Assembly: GCA_900318155.1 (NCBI GenBank)
Contig: ONJN01000089.1
Coordinates: forward strand, 1 to 34,852
DNA: 34,852 bases
DNA from: an uncultured Eubacteriales bacterium
GTDB lineage: Bacteria; Bacillota; Clostridia; Peptostreptococcales; Anaerovoracaceae
Reading direction: 5' to 3'
Shown here: positions 1-7,933 of the stretch, piece by piece
Layout of the letters: each line of letters opens with the position of its first letter
Numbering within the stretch: position 1 is the stretch's first letter
Notes under the pieces: model-generated
The model's input: the letters and a program-made list of their open reading frames with translations, nothing else
Database searches by the model: none
What the model was told of the DNA's origin: nothing
Made by a program: the position numbers and the translations under genes

Positions 1-117
1 CGTATCGTCTTCAGCATATGCCTGCATGGCCGTCTGCTGTATGAAACAGACCGTCAGGATAATCGAAAACAATACCATCAAAGTCTTAACGATTCTTTTT
101 TTTATTCTTTTGCTCAT
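1..117 (-). CDS. N-terminus of an exported protein (cut by window edge)
   Basis: Only the first 39 codons lie in the window; the rest is beyond position 1. The translation begins MSKRIKKRIVKT, continues with a hydrophobic stretch (LMVLFSIILTVCFI) and reaches AMQAYA-ED, a classical Sec signal peptide with an AxA-type cleavage site after about residue 35. The start ATG at 117 follows an AAGGGAGA ribosome binding site and lies 14 bp after the lgt stop codon on the same strand, so it is probably cotranscribed with lgt. The mature part is not visible and the function is unknown. It was too short to be listed as a long ORF, but the signal peptide plus ribosome binding site make a real gene likely. 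Confidence 0.7.
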   Translation of the reverse strand, partial: MSKRIKKRIVKTLMVLFSIILTVCFIQQTAMQAYAEDDT

Positions 118-131
118 TTTTCTGTCTCCCT

Positions 132-899
132 TCATTTGACCGGGTCATCCGGCGCGCCTTTGTCCAGATATTTTTTGTCTAAATAAACGTATCCCGCAAG
201 GCACGCGATGAAAACAACAGCGCTCAGAACCTGTGCCTGTTTCAGCGATCCGATCATCAGACTGTCGGTCCTCAGATGCTCCACCCCAAAGCGTTCCAGC
301 GAGTACAGCATTCCGTACATCAGCGCAACCTGTCCGCGGAATTTCCGTCTCCGATCGAGCCAGAGCAGGAACCAGAACAGCGCGAAACACCACAGCGACT
401 CATATAAAAAGGTGGGATGGACATGTTGTCCGTTGACAACGATTGCCCACGGAAGATCTGTTGGTCCGCCATGCGCTTCGGAATTAAAGAAATTCCCCCA
501 GCGGCCGATCGACTGTGCCAGCGCGACGGACGGAAAAACGAGGTCTGCCATTTCCAGAAAGCTGACTTTTTTATAACGACAGACAAAGTACGCCACGATC
601 AGCCCCGCGATGAGGCCGCCGTGTATCGCCAGGCCGCCCGCCCGGATATCCAGCACACTGCGGATACTTCCTTTATACTCGTACCAGTTGAACAACACGT
701 AGTAGGCCCGGGCGCCGATGATTGAAAACGGGATCATCCAGATCGCGAGATCAAGGACCGTATCGTCCTTAATGCCGTGTGCCGGCGCGCGTACGCAGGA
801 AATCAAAATCGCCAGGACAAAGCCCGCCGCGATCAGAATTCCGTACCATCTTATGTCAAAGCCGAATATTGTAAATGCTACCGGATCTGGTGCACTCAT
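132..899 (-). CDS. lgt: Prolipoprotein diacylglyceryl transferase (Lgt)
   Basis: Membrane enzyme that transfers diacylglycerol from phosphatidylglycerol to the lipobox cysteine of prelipoproteins, the first step of lipoprotein maturation. About seven hydrophobic segments are visible. The family signature GRWGNFFNSE is at residues 132-141 (the conserved Arg is R133), and the segment GGLAIHGG around residues 88-95 carries the conserved His-containing motif. The ATG at 899 is preferred over the upstream in-frame start at 944 because it is preceded by GAGAGGTGAG at ideal spacing and gives the usual N-terminus (MSAPDPVAFTIFGFDIRWYG). Length is 255 aa, normal for the family. The next gene on this strand encodes an exported protein, but I cannot tell whether that is a substrate. 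Confidence 0.95.
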   Translation of the reverse strand: MSAPDPVAFTIFGFDIRWYGILIAAGFVLAILISCVRAPAHGIKDDTVLDLAIWMIPFSIIGARAYYVLFNWYEYKGSIRSVLDIRAGGLAIHGGLIAGLIVAYFVCRYKKVSFLEMADLVFPSVALAQSIGRWGNFFNSEAHGGPTDLPWAIVVNGQHVHPTFLYESLWCFALFWFLLWLDRRRKFRGQVALMYGMLYSLERFGVEHLRTDSLMIGSLKQAQVLSAVVFIACLAGYVYLDKKYLDKGAPDDPVK

Positions 900-1305
900 A
901 AAACTCACCTCTCTCATCTGTTTTTCAGAAGGTCTGCAGTTCAAAAACCAGACGGTCAGACAATCCAGACCGCCTCGGACTGCCCTGAGCTGCCCCGGAC
1001 TGCATTTCCGCGCCTGCCATCAAAAAGCCGCGCGCCTCCTGAATCATCTTAATCATAACACAGCCCGGCCGTTTTTGCGATACGAAAAGCCTTCTCTGCA
1101 TCCGACTGCGCATAATTCGCCCCGCCTGCGGAAGATCCACTGCCCCGCCATTCGGCTTCTCCGCATCCGGCTGAGCCATCTCCTTCCCTTTTGGCTCCAC
1201 AAATCTATCCGTCATCCGCCGTAATCCGCACCGAAGCCATTCCGGCAAACCGCACGTCCGAATTCGCCAAAAAATTACCCAAAATCATTTTATTAAAAAA
1301 GACGG
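900..1305. other. Intergenic region between lgt and the polymerase cassette, no supported gene
   Basis: About 400 bp between divergently read genes. A minus-strand open frame (1248 to 925, TTG start, Arg/Gln-rich, no recognisable domain) fills much of it but lacks a convincing ribosome binding site and family resemblance. A short direct repeat CGGACTGC occurs twice near 970-1000. The lgt ribosome binding site lies just above 899. I see no clear lgt promoter. Confidence 0.5.
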
Positions 1306-1334
1306 TTGAAATTAATTTTTATCGGTGCTATACT
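1306..1334 (+). promoter_or_regulatory. Sigma-A-type promoter of the polymerase cassette
   Basis: TTGAAA (1306-1311), 17-bp spacer, TATACT (1329-1334). Transcription should start near 1341, just before the LexA-like box. Confidence 0.8.
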
Positions 1335-1347
1335 GTTTACACAATCA

Positions 1348-1361
1348 CGAACATATGTTCT
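1348..1361 (+). promoter_or_regulatory. LexA (SOS) operator
   Basis: CGAACATATGTTCT contains the perfect palindrome GAACATATGTTC (1349-1360) and matches the Gram-positive LexA/DinR consensus CGAAC-N4-GTTCG at its core. It lies just downstream of the -10 element, a position that blocks transcription when LexA is bound. This fits DNA-damage induction of the following Y-family polymerase. Confidence 0.85.
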
Positions 1362-1387
1362 TTTTGAAAAAGAGGGGGAGGTCCATT

Positions 1388-2638
1388 TTGACTGTATTTC
1401 ATGTAGATGCAAATTCTGCTTATCTGAGCTGGACAGCCGCCGATCTGCTTGAAAAAGCCTATCCTGTCGATTTGCGGACGGTGCCGGCGGTTATTGCCGG
1501 CAGCGTGAAAGAACGGCACGGAATTATACTTGCTAAATCGATCCCGGCAAAAAAACTGGGCATCACAACGGCTGTGAGTCTGCCTGAAGCACTGAAACTC
1601 TGCCCTTCTCTGATCGTCTTTCCGCCGGATTATGATCTTTATCTCGCCTGCAGCAACGCCATGTATGACATTTTGAGGGAATATTCGCCGCTTATTCAAC
1701 GTTACAGCGTCGATGAATGTTTTATCGATTACAGAGACCCGGCAATCCACCATCTGAATCCGGTCGAGGCGGCATTTGAAATTAAGGACCGGATCCGTCG
1801 GGAACTCGGCTTTACAGTGAACATTGGGATCGGAAATAATAAGCTTCTTGCCAAGATGGCCTGTGAAATGGAAAAGCCGGATCGGGTGCATACACTACTG
1901 ACACAGGAAGAAATTGAAAAAAAACTGTGGCCGCTCGATGTCAGCGAACTGTTTATGGTCGGACGCGCGACAACCAGGAAGCTGAGAAAGATCAACATCA
2001 ATACGATCGGAGATCTGGCGCGCTCGGATCTTTTGCTGATGCAAACACTTTTTAAAAGCCACGGCCGTCTCATTCACGATTACGCCAACGGGATCGATCG
2101 TGATCCCGTTGTCACGGAAGACACACTTCCGGTAAAGAGCATCGGAAACGGCATGACGATCCGTTATGATCTGCTCTCGAAAAACGAGGCTTTTTCTTAC
2201 ATTCTTTCCCTCTGCGAACGGGTCGGTACAAGACTTCGGGCACACGGCTGCAAGGGTTCGATGATTGCGGTCAGTGTATGCAGCAACGGTTTTCTTTATT
2301 ATTCACATCAGGTTACGCTTCCGTTTTATACGGATGATACAGATACGATTTATCAGTATGCCTGCCGGCTTTTCCTGGAATGCTGGACGCGGGAACCCGT
2401 CAGAAAGCTCGGTGTCCGGGTCGGCTCGCTGGTCAGCGGGACAGAATACCAGCTTTCCTTATACGATGCTTCGGAAATTAAAAAAACAGAATCGCTGAAC
2501 AACGTCATCGACCGGATCCGCCTGCGGTTCGGAACAGAAGCCGTTTACCGGGGCATTTTCGCCAACTCTGGTCTGAAACCGGTTGAAGGCGGCGTAAACG
2601 ACGGAAATTATCTTATGATGGGAGGTTACAGACAATGA
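1388..2638 (+). CDS. Y-family (DinB/UmuC-like) translesion DNA polymerase
   Basis: Error-prone polymerase that copies past damaged template bases. The N-terminal catalytic core shows FHVDANSAYLSW (first catalytic Asp plus the steric-gate region) and YSVDECFIDY (the catalytic Asp-Glu pair SVDE). GIGNNKLLAKMA follows, then a helix-hairpin-helix-like VGRATTRKLRKININTIGDL and a C-terminal little-finger domain. The TTG at 1388 is chosen because AGGGGGAGG lies at 1372-1381 with good spacing and the catalytic N-terminus begins right after it; the upstream in-frame ATG at 1325 overlaps the promoter. Length is 416 aa. The next gene overlaps it by ATGA. The SOS box and small partner gene resemble damage-inducible UvrX/YqjW-type cassettes more than a housekeeping dinB, so I leave the symbol blank. 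Confidence 0.92.
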   Translation: MTVFHVDANSAYLSWTAADLLEKAYPVDLRTVPAVIAGSVKERHGIILAKSIPAKKLGITTAVSLPEALKLCPSLIVFPPDYDLYLACSNAMYDILREYSPLIQRYSVDECFIDYRDPAIHHLNPVEAAFEIKDRIRRELGFTVNIGIGNNKLLAKMACEMEKPDRVHTLLTQEEIEKKLWPLDVSELFMVGRATTRKLRKININTIGDLARSDLLLMQTLFKSHGRLIHDYANGIDRDPVVTEDTLPVKSIGNGMTIRYDLLSKNEAFSYILSLCERVGTRLRAHGCKGSMIAVSVCSNGFLYYSHQVTLPFYTDDTDTIYQYACRLFLECWTREPVRKLGVRVGSLVSGTEYQLSLYDASEIKKTESLNNVIDRIRLRFGTEAVYRGIFANSGLKPVEGGVNDGNYLMMGGYRQ

Positions 2639-2904
2639 AAATCATCGCAAAACCAATCGATATGATCGCAACATTCTCCAGTAACCGAAACCGCCTGCCG
2701 ATCCCTTTTAAATTCCGTTATGAAACGCGTTCCGGCGAACGCAGTGAAATACGGGTCGACCGGATTATCAGTACAGAAAAAAGAAAACTGGCGGGCACAG
2801 ACTCCATTGTCTATACCTGCCAGTCTCAAATCAACGGTGAACTTCATCTTTACGAATTAAAATACATCATCGGAAGTTACTACTGGGAGCTGTATAAAAT
2901 CTGA
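2635..2904 (+). CDS. Small conserved protein coupled to the SOS polymerase
   Basis: 89 aa, beginning MKIIAKPIDMIATF. Its ATG overlaps the polymerase stop codon (ATGA), so translation is probably coupled. The polymerase 3' end carries GGGAGG just upstream, which serves as the ribosome binding site. The sequence is basic and beta-strand-like in its second half (CQSQINGELHLYELKY), with no membrane segment or known catalytic motif. From memory, short proteins of this type sit next to Y-family polymerases in clostridia, as YolD-type proteins do in bacilli; this is family-level recall and not shown by the sequence. Function unknown, possibly an accessory factor or regulator of the polymerase. No terminator is obvious after it. 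Confidence 0.75.
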   Translation: MKIIAKPIDMIATFSSNRNRLPIPFKFRYETRSGERSEIRVDRIISTEKRKLAGTDSIVYTCQSQINGELHLYELKYIIGSYYWELYKI

Positions 2905-2982
2905 CTCATTCGCAGCGTCACATTTTATTTAAACAGTACCCGGCCGCTTCAGAAACAGATCTTTCGTCTCTGCTCAGTCGGA

Positions 2983-3843
2983 TCAGGAATAAGGCAGTAT
3001 TCTTTCACATACCAGCGTAAGTTCCCGGTTTTCTCTGCTGAAATGATATAAATTATCAGAGAGGATGTCCTTCTGTCGCAGAATCGTTCGATTAGCATTC
3101 CGTATCATTTCTTTGAGCGCTTTGGTATCCACATCGCCAGCCGGGATCGTAATAACTTCATGAATAGAAGACGGAATTACATAGAGATCGTTTCTCTGTC
3201 TTTCAGCCAGCTCTGAAAGAACCTGCTCATAAAGTACAGCGGATGCTCCCAGAATTCCCCGTTCATTGCTCAGAACCTCAACGTTTCCTCCCAGACTTTT
3301 CACATCTGTCGGCAAAAGTCTCACGGTATTGGCTCTTGCAAGGAAAAACAGATCATTTTCTGTCAGTCCCAGAGCTTCTGCTTCATCATTATTCACGGTC
3401 ACCAGATTGAACGTTCCGTCATCACATTCGATCATGCGCCGGTAAAAAACAGCAAGATCCAAAATCCTTCGATGCGGAGCATCTTCCAGAATTGCCTGGT
3501 TCATATCCGCATTTACAAGAACCATAATAATATTATCATTTCCGGACTTTTTCAGTTTTTCAATATATTTTTTTCCGAGACGGATGCCCTTTATATAAAA
3601 CTCAGCCGCAGATCGCATAACAAAATCCATATCTCTGCAGTCTCGGTACATCTCGTAGAAATCATCCAGATAGAGACTGGGAACGCCCTCGTACTCCATG
3701 TCCGGATCCTGTATGATCATAGCTTCCCGGGAGCCGTTAATCTTATCGATCTTTTTGATTTCGCACCGGTATCCGCGGAATTCTTCCGGAAGATAATCCC
3801 TGATGCTGTTCAGTGTTCTTTCTCTAAATTCACAAAAATCCAT
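2983..3843 (-). CDS. DUF5688-like protein of unknown function
   Basis: 286 aa soluble acidic protein. The C-terminal part has the pattern typical of the clostridial DUF5688 group: a phrase like LSNERGILGASAVLY, then LYVIPSSIHEVITIP, then SDNLYHFSR near the end. Start: the ATG at 3843 has AGGAAAGG about 9 nt upstream and is preferred over ATGs at 3852 and 3885 (the latter overlaps the preceding gene). No signal peptide, membrane segment or catalytic motif is recognised. It lies 35 bp downstream of the 137-aa gene on the same strand and is probably cotranscribed with it. The family name is assigned from recall of these phrases and needs a profile search. Confidence 0.75.
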   Translation of the reverse strand: MDFCEFRERTLNSIRDYLPEEFRGYRCEIKKIDKINGSREAMIIQDPDMEYEGVPSLYLDDFYEMYRDCRDMDFVMRSAAEFYIKGIRLGKKYIEKLKKSGNDNIIMVLVNADMNQAILEDAPHRRILDLAVFYRRMIECDDGTFNLVTVNNDEAEALGLTENDLFFLARANTVRLLPTDVKSLGGNVEVLSNERGILGASAVLYEQVLSELAERQRNDLYVIPSSIHEVITIPAGDVDTKALKEMIRNANRTILRQKDILSDNLYHFSRENRELTLVCERILPYS

Positions 3844-3878
3844 CGCGGTCATCCTTTCCTGCTGATCCTGTACATTTG

Positions 3879-4292
3879 TCAGCATATCAGCGAAAGGTTC
3901 TGCGCCGCGTTATACAGAAAACGCTGCTTCCAGACCCGCCATAATTTATTTGGAAACGCCTTGACGCTTGTTTTCAGCACGATATTATCCATAATAAAAG
4001 ATCTGTAGGCCTCAGGAACCAGATCAAGTGCTGAACGAATCGCCTTCACACGGCTTTCCAGCATGGCCTTCTCAAGAGCTGTCTTTTCTGTCGGGCGAAT
4101 CTCAGAATAATTATTATTTCCGTCACTCACAAGAGACGCGGAATGGATCGCTCCCGTTTCCACATCTCTGTCAATTGCTTTGATACGATCTTCCATCCGC
4201 TGAAGATCCCTAACTGCCCAGATAACCTGATAATAAACAGCGTCCGGCATTACAAATTCCTTGAATCGCGTCTGCTGCCATTCTCTTCCCAT
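3879..4292 (-). CDS. Conserved hypothetical protein of a phage-regulator-like type
   Basis: 137 aa, soluble and mixed-charge. The N-terminus MGREWQQTRFKEFVMPDAVYYQVIW is followed by a helical stretch with many Glu and Arg residues, and the C-terminus has KAFPNKLWRVWKQRFLYNAAQNL, which looks like a recognition-helix region. It resembles small clostridial proteins distantly similar to phage ArpU-like or sigma-factor-like regulators, but I cannot prove a DNA-binding fold. The ATG at 4292 follows a very strong AGGAGGAG ribosome binding site. It is upstream of the DUF5688-like gene in the same orientation. No clear promoter is seen in the 380-bp gap upstream. Confidence 0.7.
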   Translation of the reverse strand: MGREWQQTRFKEFVMPDAVYYQVIWAVRDLQRMEDRIKAIDRDVETGAIHSASLVSDGNNNYSEIRPTEKTALEKAMLESRVKAIRSALDLVPEAYRSFIMDNIVLKTSVKAFPNKLWRVWKQRFLYNAAQNLSLIC

Positions 4293-4679
4293 TACATTCT
4301 CCTCCTAACTGTTCTTTCCTAATTTACTAAATCAAACTATAAAAGGCGTTCGCTTCGGTCATGAATTGCGAATACTCACGACGTCCGAAAGCCCCGTCCC
4401 GAATCTTTGATCTGGAACGCCGGGCGCCAGCAACGGCCGCAGCGCTTCAGCGCGTGGCGGCCGGCTGCCGGCTCCGCCTTAAACAAGAAACATTCAGAAG
4501 ATCGGTCACCTGCTGCAGCTTTTGATCATACTCGTCCTGAAATGTACTTTATTTATCGCACACATTTTCCTCTCAGTCAACGATCTTTAGAACAGCATGT
4601 CGAAAATCGATATTTTAATGTAGATTATCAGGGATTTAATGTTTTGCCATATTTACAATCAGAGAAACCTCGCAGCCAC
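4293..4679. other. 387-bp intergenic region containing a dispersed repeat
   Basis: No supported gene. The centre (4396-4483) is one copy of the 88-bp repeat described separately and is GC-rich with strong hairpin potential. The remainder toward 4680 is AT-rich and unremarkable. A plus-strand open frame crossing it runs into the antisense of the RNase gene and is not believed to be coding. Confidence 0.6.
4396..4483 (+). repeat. Dispersed 88-bp intergenic repeat, copy 1
   Basis: Aligns without gaps to the minus strand of 21269-21356, about 64 of 88 positions identical by hand count. Shared landmarks are CTTTGATC near the left end, CAGCGCTTCAGCG in the middle and GTGGCGGCC to the right. The core can form a hairpin GGCCGC ... 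CGC-TTCA-GCG ... GCGGCC. Both copies are in gaps between minus-strand genes but in opposite orientation. No target-site duplication was noticed. Confidence 0.65.
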
Positions 4680-6356
4680 TCAAGCCTCTTCCCGGTTTTC
4701 AAAACCATCTCCGGTAACTACACTGCCGAGATTCAATGCGGCTTTATTCAGTTCCTGCACGATATTATTGATCTCGATCAGTTTATCATTCGGAATGTTT
4801 CCGCTGATCGCGAGATTTGTATTGTAAAGAATATTTTCAAGTTCATTATGTACACGCGATACCTGATTCCTGACTTTCTGAAGATCTTCATCTTCCACTC
4901 CGCGCCGTACAGCTTCTTCTCTGTTGATGATATTAACATCACTGATACTGATTTCGTACTCAGAATTACCGGAAACGACAACTGCATCATATCCGAGTTT
5001 TTCACTGATCAGTGCGGCAAAATCCTCTTTTGATTCTTTCTCCCCGTGCACAAGGAAAACCTGTTTCGGCTTTTTCTCCTGAAATCCCGCGACCCATGAG
5101 AACAGCCCGTTCTGATCCGCGTGAGCCGAAAAGCCTTCCAGGTTATATATCTCTGCGCTGACACAAATCTCTTCGCCGAATAAAGTCACATTCTTTTTGC
5201 CCTCGACAAGCATTCTTCCGAGCGAGCCGACCGCCTGATAGCCGACAAACACAACGCTGTTTCGGCTGTCCCAAAGATTATGTTTCAAATGATGACGAAT
5301 TCGTCCGGCCTCGCACATTCCGCTCGCGGAAATGATGACTTTAGGACTGTTGTCAAAGTTCAGCGCCTGCGATTCCTGCGTACTCCTCGTGAAACGAAGA
5401 TTTTTGAAATCGAGCGGGTCATCCCCTTTCAGGATATAATCCTTTGTCGTCTCGTCAAAGACCGACGCGTTTCTTCTAAACACTTCCGTCGCGGTCGTTG
5501 CCATCGGACTGTCGATGTAAACCGGCAGATTTTCCAGGTCTTTACTGTATTCGCCGTTTCCTTCATAATACTTGTTCAACTCATAAATCAGTTCCTGCGT
5601 TCTTCCGACAGCAAAAGACGGAATGACTGTGGTACCGCCGCGGCGCGCCGTTTTTACGATGATCTCAATGAGTTTTTTGACATCCATGGCGTTGTCCGTG
5701 TGATTCCGGTTTCCGTACGTCGTTTCCATAATCACACAGTCCGCCTTTTTAATGATCGTCGGGTCGCGCAGGATCGGTCGATCCAGCATGCCGAGGTCGC
5801 CCGAAAAAACGACCTTGGACTCCTGATCTCCCTCCGTGACCCAGATCTCGGTAATCGCGGAACCGAGGATATGTCCCGCGTCGTTAAAAACGATACGCAT
5901 ATCCTGATTCAGGTTAATCATCTGATCATATAAAGCCGGTTTAACCAATCTGAGCGCAGCCTGCGCGTCCGCTGCCGTATACAGCGGCTCAACCGGCGGT
6001 TTGCCGGCGCGTGCATTTCTTTTGCTTTTCCATTCAGCGTCTTTCTCATGGATATGCGCGCTGTCTTCAAGCATAACCTTCAGAAGATCCGCCGTTGCGT
6101 CAGTACAGTAAATAGAGCCCGTAAAGCCCCTTTTAACGAGAAGCGGCAAACGGCCGCAATGATCGATATGAGCGTGACTGAGCACAACACATTCAACCTC
6201 AGACGGCTCAAATGGAAACGGATCCCAGTTCATTGCCTCCTGCGCTTTTCCGCCCTGAAACTGTCCGCAGTCGAGCAGGATCTTATGTTCATTTGTTGTC
6301 AAAAGATGACAGGAACCAGTTACGCCGGATGACGCGCCACAAAACATGATTTTCAT
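4680..6356 (-). CDS. Beta-CASP metallo-beta-lactamase RNase (CPSF73-like)
   Basis: 558 aa zinc-dependent hydrolase of the RNA-processing metallo-beta-lactamase group. The HxHxDH motif is SHAHIDHCGR (His61, His63, Asp65, His66). Next come DAGHILGS (metal-binding His) and FSGDLG (metal-binding Asp). A beta-CASP insert is marked by VGRTQELIYEL and PVYIDSPMA, and the C-terminal RNA-specificity region has FSAHADQ and the terminal metal/CASP motif VHGE. A C-terminal helical extension of about 90 residues (from roughly residue 470) ends NREEA. Start: GGAGAGGAGAA lies upstream of ATG 6356. The stop of the PHP gene is 23 bp upstream on the same strand, so the two form an operon. Likely an endo- or exoribonuclease; the substrate is not deducible. 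Confidence 0.9.
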   Translation of the reverse strand: MKIMFCGASSGVTGSCHLLTTNEHKILLDCGQFQGGKAQEAMNWDPFPFEPSEVECVVLSHAHIDHCGRLPLLVKRGFTGSIYCTDATADLLKVMLEDSAHIHEKDAEWKSKRNARAGKPPVEPLYTAADAQAALRLVKPALYDQMINLNQDMRIVFNDAGHILGSAITEIWVTEGDQESKVVFSGDLGMLDRPILRDPTIIKKADCVIMETTYGNRNHTDNAMDVKKLIEIIVKTARRGGTTVIPSFAVGRTQELIYELNKYYEGNGEYSKDLENLPVYIDSPMATTATEVFRRNASVFDETTKDYILKGDDPLDFKNLRFTRSTQESQALNFDNSPKVIISASGMCEAGRIRHHLKHNLWDSRNSVVFVGYQAVGSLGRMLVEGKKNVTLFGEEICVSAEIYNLEGFSAHADQNGLFSWVAGFQEKKPKQVFLVHGEKESKEDFAALISEKLGYDAVVVSGNSEYEISISDVNIINREEAVRRGVEDEDLQKVRNQVSRVHNELENILYNTNLAISGNIPNDKLIEINNIVQELNKAALNLGSVVTGDGFENREEA

Positions 6357-6379
6357 AAACTTTTCTCCTCTCCGATCGA

Positions 6380-7174
6380 TTACCTGAGACCATGGTAATC
6401 AGAACCTCGTGTTATAAGAAGCTGATATTTATTCGCCATTTTTACAAGCCGCTCTGACTGTGCTTCATCAGCCGAAGGATGATAGCATTCCAGAGCAGTC
6501 GCACCCATTTCTGCCAGCTGTCTGACAATTGCCTCAAGTTCTTCAAAATATTCCTCAGAGCCTTTTTCGCCGATTCCTTTGATTTTCATCGGATGAGCCA
6601 GCCCCGCGATACCACCCGCTTCCAGGATCCAGCGAACCGCGTCACGAGTGTCAACTTTCTTCTGCTTCAGCGCAGAAGCATCCGGTGCCGCCAGAAAGTC
6701 CTTTGAAGTAAATGCTTCCTGGACACTGCCTACATATCCTCTTTTTACGAGCGCGAGCGCGAAGTTCGGCTTCGCGATATAATCCTGATCCGGGCGCTGA
6801 AACAGATCTTCCCGTGTGATCTTATAACCTTTGTCCTGAAGCACTTTCAGAAGCTTATCGTTTCGATTATTTCTGTAATCCCGCATATCAGAAAGTTCCA
6901 TTTGCAGATTTTCATCATTAATGTCAAGATCGTATCCCAGAATGTGAAGTTCATTCCGGTCATTGATAACGCTTCCGATCTCAATTCCCGGAACTACTTT
7001 GACCCCGAACTGACGACCTGCTTCGATGGCTTCCTCAACGCCGCCGGTTTCATCGTGGTCTGTGATGGATATAAGGTCGTATCCATCCTCTTTATACATT
7101 TTAACGAGGTCAGTCGGTGTAAATGTACCGTCTGAAAATGTAGAATGAATGTGCAAATCAACTTTACCGGACAT
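6380..7174 (-). CDS. PHP-domain metal-dependent phosphoesterase
   Basis: 264 aa. Polymerase-and-histidinol-phosphatase fold: motif I DLHIHSTFSDG (residues 6-16), motif II ITDHDETGG (about 37-45), a conserved Glu in VPGIEIGS (about 61-68), GLAHPMK and the final GSDYHG. The closest known group is the TrpH/YciV-like PHP enzymes (RNase AM; 3',5'-nucleotide bisphosphate phosphatase), which hydrolyse 5' ends of RNA or pAp-type nucleotides. The ATG at 7174 follows GAGAGGAG. Being 23 bp ahead of an RNase gene supports a role in RNA or nucleotide turnover. A terminator-like hairpin lies between it and the upstream membrane-protein gene. Confidence 0.85.
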   Translation of the reverse strand: MSGKVDLHIHSTFSDGTFTPTDLVKMYKEDGYDLISITDHDETGGVEEAIEAGRQFGVKVVPGIEIGSVINDRNELHILGYDLDINDENLQMELSDMRDYRNNRNDKLLKVLQDKGYKITREDLFQRPDQDYIAKPNFALALVKRGYVGSVQEAFTSKDFLAAPDASALKQKKVDTRDAVRWILEAGGIAGLAHPMKIKGIGEKGSEEYFEELEAIVRQLAEMGATALECYHPSADEAQSERLVKMANKYQLLITRGSDYHGLR

Positions 7175-7203
7175 ACTTACTCCTCTCTGTCACTATTATC
7201 AGA

Positions 7204-7235
7204 CAAAAAGGGCTGCGCAATCACAGCAACAGCCC
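7204..7235 (-). terminator. Rho-independent terminator after the DUF1461-type gene
   Basis: On the minus strand GGGCTG (7235-7230), a 14-nt loop, CAGCCC (7215-7210) and then TTTTTGTC. It separates the hpt/DUF1461 group from the PHP/RNase pair, so the latter may need its own promoter or read-through. Confidence 0.6.
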
Positions 7236-7252
7236 CTGAAAAACTAATCATA

Positions 7253-7918
7253 TCAGTAAAAAACCGTCGTCCGTGGTTTTGTACGGACAGCATTCAAATA
7301 TATAAAAACAATCAGCATCACGACTCCGATGACCAGGGAAAAGATTATATAGGTTTTACTGAAATTCTGTGTCATCAGCAGCTTTAAACTGGAGCTTTTC
7401 CCTAAATCCACGCCGATAAATCTATTGTACAGCCACTGCGGGAAACTGGTCGCAGCCATCAGAACACTCTCTACAGCCAACAGGATTCCCGTGATCCACG
7501 AGGCAATGTACGCCTCCACCCGAAGCCATTCCTCCACTTTGACAAACAGCCCGAATTCATAAACAAGTATTGAAAAAGCCAGAAAGATAAGCCCCGCTAT
7601 TAATTCTTTGAACAGAAAATCTCTGATTCTTTTCATGGCTTCTCGATCTTTTTTACTGAATACCGGATCATTGTAACTGCCGTTTTTTTCATAAATTTGA
7701 AACGTCGGTTCTTTTACTGAAGATAAATACGATCCTATTTCATCACTCATATCCTGAATCTCTATATTCAGTCCGGCTTTACTGATCGCCAGGCTGTCAG
7801 TAAAATAAAATTCATAGGTCTGAGGAAGTCTCAGCGCGAAATTAAAACTCAGCAACAAAATCGCGGCCGGGATCGTTACCGTCAGTAAAACCGAAAATAC
7901 GATGCTTATCTTCTGCAT
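7253..7918 (-). CDS. DUF1461 (TIGR01906-type) integral membrane protein
   Basis: 221 aa with four strong hydrophobic segments: one at the N-terminus, then IAGLIFLAFSILVY, WITGILLAVESVLMAA and the C-terminal YIIFSLVIGVVMLIVFIYL. Between the first and second is an extracytoplasmic loop of about 75 residues. The order of one segment, a long loop and three segments matches the DUF1461 family of unknown function common in Firmicutes. The ATG at 7918 is chosen because AGGTG precedes it; the in-frame TTG at 7933 lacks a site. It begins 16 bp after the hpt stop, so it is probably cotranscribed with hpt. Confidence 0.75.
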   Translation of the reverse strand: MQKISIVFSVLLTVTIPAAILLLSFNFALRLPQTYEFYFTDSLAISKAGLNIEIQDMSDEIGSYLSSVKEPTFQIYEKNGSYNDPVFSKKDREAMKRIRDFLFKELIAGLIFLAFSILVYEFGLFVKVEEWLRVEAYIASWITGILLAVESVLMAATSFPQWLYNRFIGVDLGKSSSLKLLMTQNFSKTYIIFSLVIGVVMLIVFIYLNAVRTKPRTTVFY

Positions 7919-7933
7919 TTTAACACCTGTCAA

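Noticed and set aside
925-1248. 107-aa minus-strand frame upstream of lgt
   Set aside because: TTG start without a convincing ribosome binding site, Arg/Gln-rich composition, no family resemblance; recorded only as intergenic content.
4407-5033. 208-aa plus-strand frame beginning in the 88-bp repeat
   Set aside because: Most of it is antisense to the beta-CASP RNase gene. Only the first part overlaps the repeat, whose possible coding origin is discussed as a finding.
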